Below are positions 8,720 through 16,924 of a stretch of DNA of 64,000 bases, in pieces. Where the stretch lies: positions 1 through 64,000 of the forward strand of contig JAAXZX010000004.1 of assembly GCA_012719645.1 (NCBI GenBank). Reading direction: 5' to 3'. The position numbers were made by a program, and so were the translations under genes. Position 1 is the first letter of the stretch. Each line of letters opens with the position of its first letter. The notes beneath the pieces were generated by a model. That model had not been told where the DNA came from and made no database searches. It saw only the letters and a list, made by a program, of their open reading frames with translations. Source of the stretch: Clostridiaceae bacterium. Its GTDB lineage: Bacteria; Bacillota; Clostridia; DSM-8532.

Positions 8720-9730
8720 ATGTATTATGAATACAGCCTATACGCTGTGCCTGCAATACTGGTTACCGGATTGGCAGCCTGGCTTTACCTCAAGTGGAGG
8801 GGACTGGCAGAGGGAACCAGGTTACGGAATTTGGTTTACGGCACAGCCACAGCCATCCTCATAGCATTGCTGATGCCTGTCACGGCAAGGCTGTTCTATC
8901 ACCGGGCGGGATTGCCGGTTGCAGCTTCATTGATAGCAGCCTTCGCATCTCTTGCCATAGCGGCAGGTCTCGTCCTGTATCTGGCGCATATCGTCGCAGC
9001 AAGCAAGGAAAAAGAGGGGGAAAAAGCTGCAGGTTACCAGGGTTCTGTTGCAGGTGCCCTGCAGGAATCGGCGGCAGCCCTTGAGGAACTGAGGACACCG
9101 CCTGAAGCACCCCATGAGGTCCTGCAGTCGCCCACCGAAACACAGCATGAAGACCTGCGTATACTGCCTGAAACATCCCACGGGGAACAGTTGACACCGG
9201 ATGAAGTACATGACGCCGGCCTGCAGGTTTTGGATGAAACTCTTTATGAAGACCTGGAGATAATTGAAAAACCCCTGGAAGATCTGCAAATACTGCCTGA
9301 AACATTCCAGGCGGACAAGCCGGAGCCGTCGGAAGAACCTTATGAGGAATTGCAGCCGCCGGAAGAGCCTTGGGAGGAGCCGCAGACACCATACCAAGTG
9401 CATCAAGTTGAGGCAGAAACCGTTGACACGGCGCAGATTATTGATAAAATTGGAGATGATGAACATCTCCCGGAGCAGGATAATGTCGATGCGTTGCTGA
9501 CTTCCGCCATGGAGTTCAAGATGGGCGGCAGTTATCCCGAAGCGGTTTCATGCTACCGCAGGGCCTTGGAATACATACAGGATAAAGAGCTTTTGACCTG
9601 GGTAGTTATAGATTTGTGCGGTTTGGCGAAGATTTTGAAAGATGATTCCATAATCCAGGATGTTCTTGATTCCGAGCAGGGAAAAATGCTGGATTCTGGC
9701 ATCATAACCGAAATCTTGAACAATATCTGA
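8720..9730 (+). CDS. Membrane-anchored acidic low-complexity protein with TPR-like C-terminus
   Basis: Three N-terminal TM helices, degenerate LxILPET-type Pro/Glu repeats, C-terminal MGGSYPEAVSCYRRALEYIQDKELL. ATG 8720 preceded by SD AAGGATGGAG. Confidence 0.65.
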   Translation: MYYEYSLYAVPAILVTGLAAWLYLKWRGLAEGTRLRNLVYGTATAILIALLMPVTARLFYHRAGLPVAASLIAAFASLAIAAGLVLYLAHIVAASKEKEGEKAAGYQGSVAGALQESAAALEELRTPPEAPHEVLQSPTETQHEDLRILPETSHGEQLTPDEVHDAGLQVLDETLYEDLEIIEKPLEDLQILPETFQADKPEPSEEPYEELQPPEEPWEEPQTPYQVHQVEAETVDTAQIIDKIGDDEHLPEQDNVDALLTSAMEFKMGGSYPEAVSCYRRALEYIQDKELLTWVVIDLCGLAKILKDDSIIQDVLDSEQGKMLDSGIITEILNNI

Positions 9731-9857
9731 CAAATATATTATTTTTCGTTGAACTCGCCGGTTATTATTGTTATTATAAATAATAATAACTCATCCGTTC
9801 CCGCTGGTGGAACGGGATAGCAATAAATTGCATAACCGCGTTAGGGGGTAGCTGGGG

Positions 9858-10826
9858 ATGAAAACCACTCAGCAAATCGTTGGACTGCCCGTCATTAGTA
9901 TTTCGGACGGAAATGAAATTGGCATGGTCAAAAATGTCATAATCAATGCCGCGAAGGGGACTGTGGATTTCTTTGTAATCGACAGCGGAGTGAGGTCTCT
10001 GGCAGGAGGTGTTATTCCTGCCGGAAGGGTTCTTGGCATCGGCGAATATGCCCTGACGATTCAGGAACCTGACGACATCAGCGATATTGTAAAGATTCCC
10101 GCAGCTATTGAACTGATCCAGAAGAATATCACAGTAAAGGGAACGAGGGTTCTCACAAAGAAGGGAAGCCTTTTGGGCGAAGCCGGAGATATCTATATCA
10201 ATGAGGATGACGCAAGCTACGCTATTACCGGTGTTGAGTTTATCCCGGGAAAACCGGACATGAAGAGCGGCATCATCCCGAGAAGCAGCATTATCACGTT
10301 CGGCAAGAACCTTCTTGTTGTTAACGACGATGTAATGGATATGATGCTGGAAGCTCCCCATGATATCGGTTCCCTGGCTGGACAGCAGGGAGGCATTGAG
10401 GCAACAGCGGAATACAAATCCGAGGAAATGGGGGGAACCGATTTTTTTCTAGATAAGGCCGCCCCTGAGGAAACATATAGGCCTGAGGAAAGCGGCCCGG
10501 CTGCGGAGATTCCTGTCGGGGAACAGCACGATGACCTGTTCAGGCTGGATAACGGCAATGGACAGACCTTTGCAAGCCAGACCGAGCCGGCAGCCACCAA
10601 TGTTGCCCAGGCCGAAGCCAAGCCCGATGAGGCGGAAATGACCGCTGCCGAGCTTTTCGAATACAGGCAGAAGCAGTATTTGCTTGGCAAAAAGGTTACA
10701 AAGACCATTTACAGCAGCTCGGGCGGCATCATCGCGGAAGCCGGCGAGATCATAACTGAGAGCATGATCGATACGGTGAAGCGCGAAGGGAAACTGATTG
10801 AACTGGTAATGAACTACGAAGGATAA
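9858..10826 (+). CDS. PRC-barrel domain protein
   Basis: QIVGLPVISISDGNEIGMVKNVIINAAKGTVDFFVID and second unit KKGSLLGEAGDIYINEDDASYAITGVEF. Confidence 0.8.
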   Translation: MKTTQQIVGLPVISISDGNEIGMVKNVIINAAKGTVDFFVIDSGVRSLAGGVIPAGRVLGIGEYALTIQEPDDISDIVKIPAAIELIQKNITVKGTRVLTKKGSLLGEAGDIYINEDDASYAITGVEFIPGKPDMKSGIIPRSSIITFGKNLLVVNDDVMDMMLEAPHDIGSLAGQQGGIEATAEYKSEEMGGTDFFLDKAAPEETYRPEESGPAAEIPVGEQHDDLFRLDNGNGQTFASQTEPAATNVAQAEAKPDEAEMTAAELFEYRQKQYLLGKKVTKTIYSSSGGIIAEAGEIITESMIDTVKREGKLIELVMNYEG

Positions 10827-10833
10827 CGCGACA

Positions 10834-10864
10834 AACCGGGTCAGGGTTGCCTGATCCGGTTTTT
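10834..10864 (+). terminator. Intrinsic terminator after PRC-barrel gene
   Basis: AACCGGGTCAGGgttgCCTGATCCGGTTTTTT hairpin plus T tract. Confidence 0.85.
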
Positions 10865-10947
10865 TAAGATCTGACGGGCGTTCCCCGCAGAGCCCTTATG
10901 GTTTACATGCAGGGCGCCCATTTCAGAATCCTGGTGGAGTGATACAA

Positions 10948-12246
10948 ATGCGGAAACAAACAAAAAAACCGGCATGGATTCTTTTTGCTCTGCTTCAGGC
11001 CTTCCTGGGATCATGCACAGGTATTTTTGCTTTGTCAGGGTACCAGATCGACAGACTGCCGGAAGTTGCATACGTGAACAGCATTAACATCGGCGGCCTG
11101 AATTATGAGGAAGCCAGGGCCCGCCTTGCGGATTATAATGATTTTCTTATGAGCAAGGGCAAGGTAGTGGCAGAAGTAGGCCAGGACCGCCACACCATCT
11201 CCTATGATCAGATCGATGCACGCATTGACGTGGACAAAACGCTGGACAGGATCTTCGGCGAGTTGTCTGGTAATGCCGTAAACGTATTCATTGCGGGCGA
11301 AAGCGCCCGGACGGACCATGAGCCTGTCGTGACATTCAATGCGGGCAAGCTTTCAGCCGAAACCGAAAAGATATTCAGCCAGTATAACCGTGATCCGGTT
11401 CCAGATTCCTACAGGATCGAGGACGGCAGCCTCGTATACTCTCCCGAAGTCAGCGGGATCAGGGTTGATTATGAAGCCCTGGAGAAAAGGATAGGCGACC
11501 ATCTTAATTCCCTGAGCCAGGATGCACTGGTAATCCTGCAGGATGATCCTGAAATCTTTGTTGCTGTTGCCTCCGACCCGGGAGGGAAGAAGGAAGAGTT
11601 CAGGTTTATTGTTTCAAGCTCGGTCATAAAGCTTGGCGAGACTGACGGGAATGTGGAGGAAGAAATCCTGACAGGACTCAACGGGAATATTATCCCGCCT
11701 GGAGGAATGGTGCAGCTTTCGCAAATGCTTGATCTGGGCGGCCTGGCTCTGGAAGGCAGGCAGGACCTGCTAAACCGGGCAGCAACAGGGGTATACCAGG
11801 CTTTCCTGCCCATAAAGGGTATAACGCCGGTAAACAGGAGGCCGTCGGATATGGCCCTGCCCTATGCCGAACCGGGTCTTGAGGCGGTAATAAGCGGCGA
11901 GAACGGCGACCTTGTCCTTGAAAATGCAACGGGACAAACCCTTATGCTCCTTTGTGAGATAAAGGATAAGTCCCTTAACTGTTATGTTATTTCGCCGGAA
12001 GATATACCCAGCGGTGTTCTTGTGGCATATAAAAAGGATATAGTTGATCCTCCGGTAATCTACTCTGTGAACGGTGAACTCAAAAAGGGCGAGAGCAGGA
12101 TCGTATCGGAAGGGCGTGAAGGCTTTACCATCCAGGTGGAGCGCATAATCGGCAACGACAGGGAAGTCCTTTATACGGACAAATACGATCCTGTCAGCCG
12201 GGTGGTGGAAGTAGGCGACAGCCCTCTGCAGAAGGGATCAAAGTAA
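10948..12246 (+). CDS. VanW-like / PG-binding family protein with G5-like C-terminus
   Basis: TM then INIGGLNYEEARARL repeat; central GNIIPPGGMVQLSQMLD...AATGVYQAFLP VanW-like; C-terminal GESRIVSEGREGFTIQVERII. Confidence 0.65.
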   Translation: MRKQTKKPAWILFALLQAFLGSCTGIFALSGYQIDRLPEVAYVNSINIGGLNYEEARARLADYNDFLMSKGKVVAEVGQDRHTISYDQIDARIDVDKTLDRIFGELSGNAVNVFIAGESARTDHEPVVTFNAGKLSAETEKIFSQYNRDPVPDSYRIEDGSLVYSPEVSGIRVDYEALEKRIGDHLNSLSQDALVILQDDPEIFVAVASDPGGKKEEFRFIVSSSVIKLGETDGNVEEEILTGLNGNIIPPGGMVQLSQMLDLGGLALEGRQDLLNRAATGVYQAFLPIKGITPVNRRPSDMALPYAEPGLEAVISGENGDLVLENATGQTLMLLCEIKDKSLNCYVISPEDIPSGVLVAYKKDIVDPPVIYSVNGELKKGESRIVSEGREGFTIQVERIIGNDREVLYTDKYDPVSRVVEVGDSPLQKGSK

Positions 12247-12264
12247 TCATTCGGTCTGTATCTC

Positions 12265-12948
12265 CTATTTTGCGAAGTTATGCTTCCCGATCCTGGTGAC
12301 AATGGGTCTGCTCCAGATCCATTTGCTGGTTGCAGTGGTCGGATTGTAATAGTAAATGCAGCCATAGGTTGGATCCCAGCCGTTCATGGCATCCCTTGCC
12401 GCTTTTATCGCGGTGGCGCTGGGTTCCAGGTTTATCTGCCCGTCGGTGACGCAGTCAAATGCCCCTGGCTGGTATACGACGCCGGGGATGCTGTTGGGAA
12501 AGCGGCTGTCCTTTACCCTGTTCAGCACAACTGCCCCAACGGCAACCATGCCCTCATAGGGCTCTCCGCGGGCTTCCGCATGGATGACATGGGCCAGAAG
12601 GTCCAGGTTCTTATCAGCAGGCGTACTGGCGGCAGGGAATATTCCCATGGCTGCCAGTGTTTGTTTTCCGGCGATTCCGTCTACCTTGAGGCCGTTTTTG
12701 GCCTGGAACCAGCGTACGGCCCTGTAGGTCTGGTAGCCGTACTTGCCGTCAATAGCTCCGTTGTAATATCCCCAGTTTTTCAGCTTCCTCTGTATCTGGA
12801 TGACTTCCTGCCCGCTGGACCCGTAATATGAGAGGGCGGCCCTGTGGTATTCCTGGATTTCCATGGCCCGCGTGGAGCCGGCAAGCCCGGCGACGAGGAC
12901 TATGAACAGAACAAAACAGACCCATGCGTAGACCACATGCTTTTTCAT
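12265..12948 (-). CDS. sleB: Spore cortex-lytic enzyme SleB (cell wall hydrolase)
   Basis: PG_binding_1 (GQEVIQIQRKLKNWGYYNGAIDGKYGYQTYRAVRWFQ) plus Hydrolase_2 (LAHVIHAEARGEPYEGMVAVGAVVLNRV...PGVVYQPGAFDCV). Confidence 0.93.
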   Translation of the reverse strand: MKKHVVYAWVCFVLFIVLVAGLAGSTRAMEIQEYHRAALSYYGSSGQEVIQIQRKLKNWGYYNGAIDGKYGYQTYRAVRWFQAKNGLKVDGIAGKQTLAAMGIFPAASTPADKNLDLLAHVIHAEARGEPYEGMVAVGAVVLNRVKDSRFPNSIPGVVYQPGAFDCVTDGQINLEPSATAIKAARDAMNGWDPTYGCIYYYNPTTATSKWIWSRPIVTRIGKHNFAK

Positions 12949-13017
12949 GAGTACCTCCCGATTCAAGTATTCATGATCAAAGCATCTGCAAAAGACAGAA
13001 AAATATGCATGAGCCTG

Positions 13018-13260
13018 TCAGCGGCCAAAGAGATCCAGGTCAAGGCCGCTTATGAAAATCAATATCAGGATTCCTATCAGCAGCTTGTCGTTACAGTAGT
13101 TATCTGTCAGCAGCAGGACGATGAGAACAAGGAGTATGATATCGTCCTGCCTGAGGTTTCTCAAAAATGAAGGCACGGACGGGCGCCTGTGAAAGTCTGC
13201 CGCATCGTATTTTGGAAGATTCTCGGGGACATTTGGGAAAGGGATTGCCTTTAAACCCAT
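13018..13260 (-). CDS. Small hydrophobic hypothetical protein
   Basis: RNLRQDDIILLVLIVLLLTDNYCNDKLLIGILILIFISGLDLDLFGR; start uncertain. Confidence 0.55.
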   Translation of the reverse strand: MGLKAIPFPNVPENLPKYDAADFHRRPSVPSFLRNLRQDDIILLVLIVLLLTDNYCNDKLLIGILILIFISGLDLDLFGR

Positions 13261-13276
13261 TGTTTCCACTATACAC

Positions 13277-13651
13277 TCACCCCTCGGTCCGGGTCTGGTT
13301 CCCCGGAGTGATCGCATTGATGACAGCCACTATTTTCAGAAGCTGTATGCACGATGCGCAGCTGGATCGCCTCGCCGGGCTGAGGAACGGTTGTATGGAA
13401 GCGAGAAGGTTTATTCTCGAATCCGAAACATTGTTGAACGAATCGAGCATTTCCCGTGCCTTTGACAGGATGCCGAGGTTATCCCGCATTGCGTCTGTAT
13501 TGAAGGCTTGCGCCAGGGAAGAACCCGAACCGGATTGATAGAACTCAGCGTCTTCCTGCGCGCCATCGCCGGGACCGGGAGAATTCTGCGAAGCGCCGAA
13601 CATCTGGGCTATCTGCTTGATTGCCCTGTCCAGATCATCTGCCATGAACAT
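13277..13651 (-). CDS. Hypothetical protein
   Basis: Co-directional with sleB and adjacent small ORFs; amphipathic helical sequence. Confidence 0.55.
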   Translation of the reverse strand: MFMADDLDRAIKQIAQMFGASQNSPGPGDGAQEDAEFYQSGSGSSLAQAFNTDAMRDNLGILSKAREMLDSFNNVSDSRINLLASIQPFLSPARRSSCASCIQLLKIVAVINAITPGNQTRTEG

Positions 13652-13663
13652 CGCCTCCCACAG

Positions 13664-13972
13664 CTATTTTAACATCTGCCTGATCCGCTGTGCGATGACC
13701 GCCCCGTCCGGTCCCAGCACCTGGATCAGTTTTTGCAGGTCCCTTTCGGTAATGGTTCCCTTTAACTCGTCCATGTTGATCCCCATCTGTTTCAGCCTGG
13801 CCGGGTTGTACTCATCCATTCTGGCCAGGATTTCATCCCTGTCTATATTGCCGAGTCTTCTCCTCAGCTCCTGGGGGCTTTCGGTGCGCAGCATCTCAAG
13901 AACCTTCTCGAGTTTTTTTCTCGCGATCCTTCCGTCAATCTTGTCAAACAAGCTATAGTTTCCATCGGGCAT
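13664..13972 (-). CDS. Hypothetical helical protein
   Basis: MPDGNYSLFDKIDGRIARKKLEKVLEMLRTESPQELRRRLGNID...; 12 nt from next ORF, operon-like. Confidence 0.6.
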   Translation of the reverse strand: MPDGNYSLFDKIDGRIARKKLEKVLEMLRTESPQELRRRLGNIDRDEILARMDEYNPARLKQMGINMDELKGTITERDLQKLIQVLGPDGAVIAQRIRQMLK

Positions 13973-14096
13973 TGGCGTCCACCTGCCGAACAGTCTCTGT
14001 ATTCAATTGTATGCGCTGAAAACCCGATTGTTGCAAAAAGAAACCGGGCTGTATGATCGGCCCGGTTCTCATGCGGCTTTTCGCGTTATCAGGAAT

Positions 14097-15293
14097 TCAG
14101 CCTTCATTGGACAGGATATCACTGAACACAGGTATGAATTCATCAATTTCCTTTTTAGTGATGATGAGCGGCGGAAGCAGGCGGATAATGCTGTCCCCGA
14201 CATTTCCTACAAGGAACCCCTGTTCAAGGCATTTCATATTGACAGCCTTTGCCACAGGCTTTGCAAGCTCTATCCCCACCATGAGCCCTTTTCCGCGCAC
14301 CTCCCTGATCATGGGGTTATCTTTTTTCAGCCCGTTGAGGGAATCCATCAGGTACTGCCCCATACGCTCCGAGTTTTCGCAGAGTTTTTCGTTGAGGATG
14401 GTGGAAAGTACGGCATATCCTGCCCGGCAGGCCAGGGGATTTCCGCCGAAGGTGGACCCGTGGTCTCCCGGTTCGAAGGCGCTGGCCACAAAATCCCTGG
14501 CGCAGAGCGCCCCGATTGGGAATCCGCCAGCCAGGCCCTTTGCCAGTGTGAAGATATCAGGTTCAACATCATAGTGCTGGTATCCGAACAGTTTGCCGGT
14601 CCTGCCCAAACCGCACTGTACCTCGTCAAAAATCAGGAGTATATCCTTTTGATCGCACAATTCGCGGACTCCGCGCATGTACTCATAAGTGGTGGGGTTC
14701 ACACCGCCTTCCCCCTGGATCGGCTCAATCATTACCGCGCATGTATTAGGAGTGACGGCCTTTTCGAGGGCTTCAGGATCGTTTATGGGAACGCTTTGAA
14801 ACTTGGGCGTCAATGGGCTGTAGTTCTTCTGGTACTTGGCCTGCCCGGTAGCCGCAAGGGTTGCAAGGGTCCTTCCATGGAATGATTTTTCCAGCGTAAT
14901 AATCTCATATTTTTCAGGGTAACCCTTTTTCCTGTAATAGAGCCGTGCCAGTTTTATGGCGCCCTCATTGGCCTCGGCGCCCGAGTTGGCGAAAAATACC
15001 CTGTCGGCGCAGGAATTCTCCGCTATGAGTTGTGCCAGCTTTGCCTGGTACTCAATATAGTACAGGTTCGAGCAGTGTATAAGCTTCGAGGCCTGATCGC
15101 TTATAGCCTGGACCAGGGCAGGATGGGAATGCCCCAGGGCGCTGACGGCTATTCCGGCAAGGAGGTCGGTGTATCTTTTTCCGTCAATATCCCACAGATA
15201 CATGCCTTCTCCTCTCTCAAAACACACCGGAGCCCGGCTGAATGTGTTCATATAATACTTTTTGTCCAGTTCAACGATTTCGTTAAGTCGCAT
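14097..15293 (-). CDS. argD: Acetylornithine aminotransferase
   Basis: Class III aminotransferase: FANSGAEANEGAIKLAR, IFDEVQCGLGRTGKLF, FTLAKGLAGGFPIGA; start ATG 15293 with AAGGAGGT upstream (longer ORF spurious). Confidence 0.93.
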   Translation of the reverse strand: MRLNEIVELDKKYYMNTFSRAPVCFERGEGMYLWDIDGKRYTDLLAGIAVSALGHSHPALVQAISDQASKLIHCSNLYYIEYQAKLAQLIAENSCADRVFFANSGAEANEGAIKLARLYYRKKGYPEKYEIITLEKSFHGRTLATLAATGQAKYQKNYSPLTPKFQSVPINDPEALEKAVTPNTCAVMIEPIQGEGGVNPTTYEYMRGVRELCDQKDILLIFDEVQCGLGRTGKLFGYQHYDVEPDIFTLAKGLAGGFPIGALCARDFVASAFEPGDHGSTFGGNPLACRAGYAVLSTILNEKLCENSERMGQYLMDSLNGLKKDNPMIREVRGKGLMVGIELAKPVAKAVNMKCLEQGFLVGNVGDSIIRLLPPLIITKKEIDEFIPVFSDILSNEG

Positions 15294-15328
15294 GGGCGAC
15301 ACCTCCTTGCCTAATAAATATACACCAA

Positions 15329-15346
15329 TATGCATAAATATGCAAT
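15329..15346. promoter_or_regulatory. Putative ArgR (ARG box) site upstream of argD
   Basis: TATGCATAAATATGCAAT, near match to TNTGNATWWWWATNCANA. Confidence 0.55.
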
Positions 15347-15518
15347 ACTGTACTTTATGACATACAAAGCCGTCAAAAAAGCCCTCATATTGTATATTTA
15401 ACATTATTAACGCCGGTTTGTGTATATGATATAATTTGACGGATGGGTGAGATTTGTTTGAGCAGATCATAATATGAATGAATTCCGGATGGATTTTGAT
15501 AAAAAAGAGGGCTGATGC

Positions 15519-15845
15519 ATGAACGGCAATATGAAAGATATCGTAAAGCGGATAATAGAGTTGGAGCATAATGCCCAGAACCAGATCAGGCTGGGCGAGG
15601 ATGAGGCTGAAAAGATACGCCAGTCCGGCCAGGAGGAGTGCCGGCAGATGGAAGCCCGCATCATGGAGATGGCGGAAAACAAGATAAAGCAGATCCAGGC
15701 AAAGGGCAACAGGGAAAAGGAGGACAGGATCATCCGCATCTATGAGGACACTGCCCTGAAAATGCGACTGATGGAAGAGAACGCGGAGCAAAACAGGCAA
15801 AACTGGGAAGACGAAATATTTGACCGTATTATAAGAGGTGAATAA
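15519..15845 (+). CDS. V-type ATP synthase peripheral stalk subunit (G/H-like)
   Basis: Charged coiled coil ELEHNAQNQIRLGEDEAEKIRQSGQEECRQMEARI; first in V-ATPase operon. Confidence 0.75.
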   Translation: MNGNMKDIVKRIIELEHNAQNQIRLGEDEAEKIRQSGQEECRQMEARIMEMAENKIKQIQAKGNREKEDRIIRIYEDTALKMRLMEENAEQNRQNWEDEIFDRIIRGE

Positions 15846-16903
15846 TGCTGTTTTCGGCTATTAAGTACGGCGCTGTGTCCGGAAAAACACGGGCCATGGC
15901 CGGAAAGCTCCTCAAGCCGCGCGATTACGAGGAAATAATGCAAAAGAGGAGCGTGAGAGAGGTCGCGGCCTATTTAAAATATAATACGGGTTATTCTGCA
16001 GTCCTGGCTGATATCAACGAAGCTGAAATCCACAGGGGGCAACTGGAGAACATACTAAAGCTTCAATATATCAATGACTACAAAAAACTCATGCGCTTTT
16101 CCAGCGGCAGCCAGAGGGAGTTTATCAACCTTCTCTACCTTAAGATGGTGATTGAAAACCTGAAGCTGCTATTAAGGTTATTTGAAGCCGGAAATGCCGA
16201 TCCGTCCATCCTGGAGGAGTCCCTTCCGTTCCTGTCGCGGTATGATGACCTGGATATACAGAAACTCGCGCTGTCCAGGAGCCTTGAGGAGTTCATCGCC
16301 GGGCTCAGGGGAACAGATTATGCCGAGGTCATGAGGCCTTACGCTTCCATGGATAAGGGTACCAGGCTCTTTCACCTTGAGATGGCCCTTGACCTTTATT
16401 ACCTGCGGAAAGTTCTAGACATGTCCACCGGGCTTTTAAACGGGGATGACAAGCGGACCGCCATGGAATTGAACGGCATCGAGATCGATATCTTCAATAT
16501 CTTCTGGATTTACAGGATCAGGAAGTCTTTCAGTTTCGACAAGGAACTGGTATATACCTATATAATTCCTTCCTGGTACAGGATAAAGCGCGCGGAAATA
16601 GATGGGCTGATTTCCGCCAAAAACACCGATGAGTTTCGCCAGGTGCTTGGGAAAACGCCCTACGCCGGTTTTTTCGCCGACGATGAACCGGGGGCTTTCG
16701 AGCGGCGCTATACCGAGTATCTGTACGAGATTCACAGAAAGCGGTTTATACAGCAGCCCTTTTCGGTTGCGTGCATAATATCGTACCTGAAACTGAAGGA
16801 ATTTGAACTAAACAATATAATCTCCATCATAGAGGGAATCAGGTACAGTCTGCCGCCGGAAGAGATCCGGAAATTCATCACGGGCGTCAGGTTTGATTCC
16901 TGA
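15845..16903 (+). CDS. ntpC: V-type ATP synthase subunit C
   Basis: AVSGKTRAMAGKLL, EFELNNIISIIEGIRY typical of V-ATPase C/d subunit; position in operon. Confidence 0.9.
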   Translation: MLFSAIKYGAVSGKTRAMAGKLLKPRDYEEIMQKRSVREVAAYLKYNTGYSAVLADINEAEIHRGQLENILKLQYINDYKKLMRFSSGSQREFINLLYLKMVIENLKLLLRLFEAGNADPSILEESLPFLSRYDDLDIQKLALSRSLEEFIAGLRGTDYAEVMRPYASMDKGTRLFHLEMALDLYYLRKVLDMSTGLLNGDDKRTAMELNGIEIDIFNIFWIYRIRKSFSFDKELVYTYIIPSWYRIKRAEIDGLISAKNTDEFRQVLGKTPYAGFFADDEPGAFERRYTEYLYEIHRKRFIQQPFSVACIISYLKLKEFELNNIISIIEGIRYSLPPEEIRKFITGVRFDS

Positions 16904-16924
16904 GGAAGGGAAGTGTGAGGCGTT

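Noticed and set aside
14097-15800. 567-aa argD ORF with long N-terminal extension
   Set aside because: Extension runs over the ARG box and into the opposite-strand V-ATPase gene; real start with SD is at 15293.
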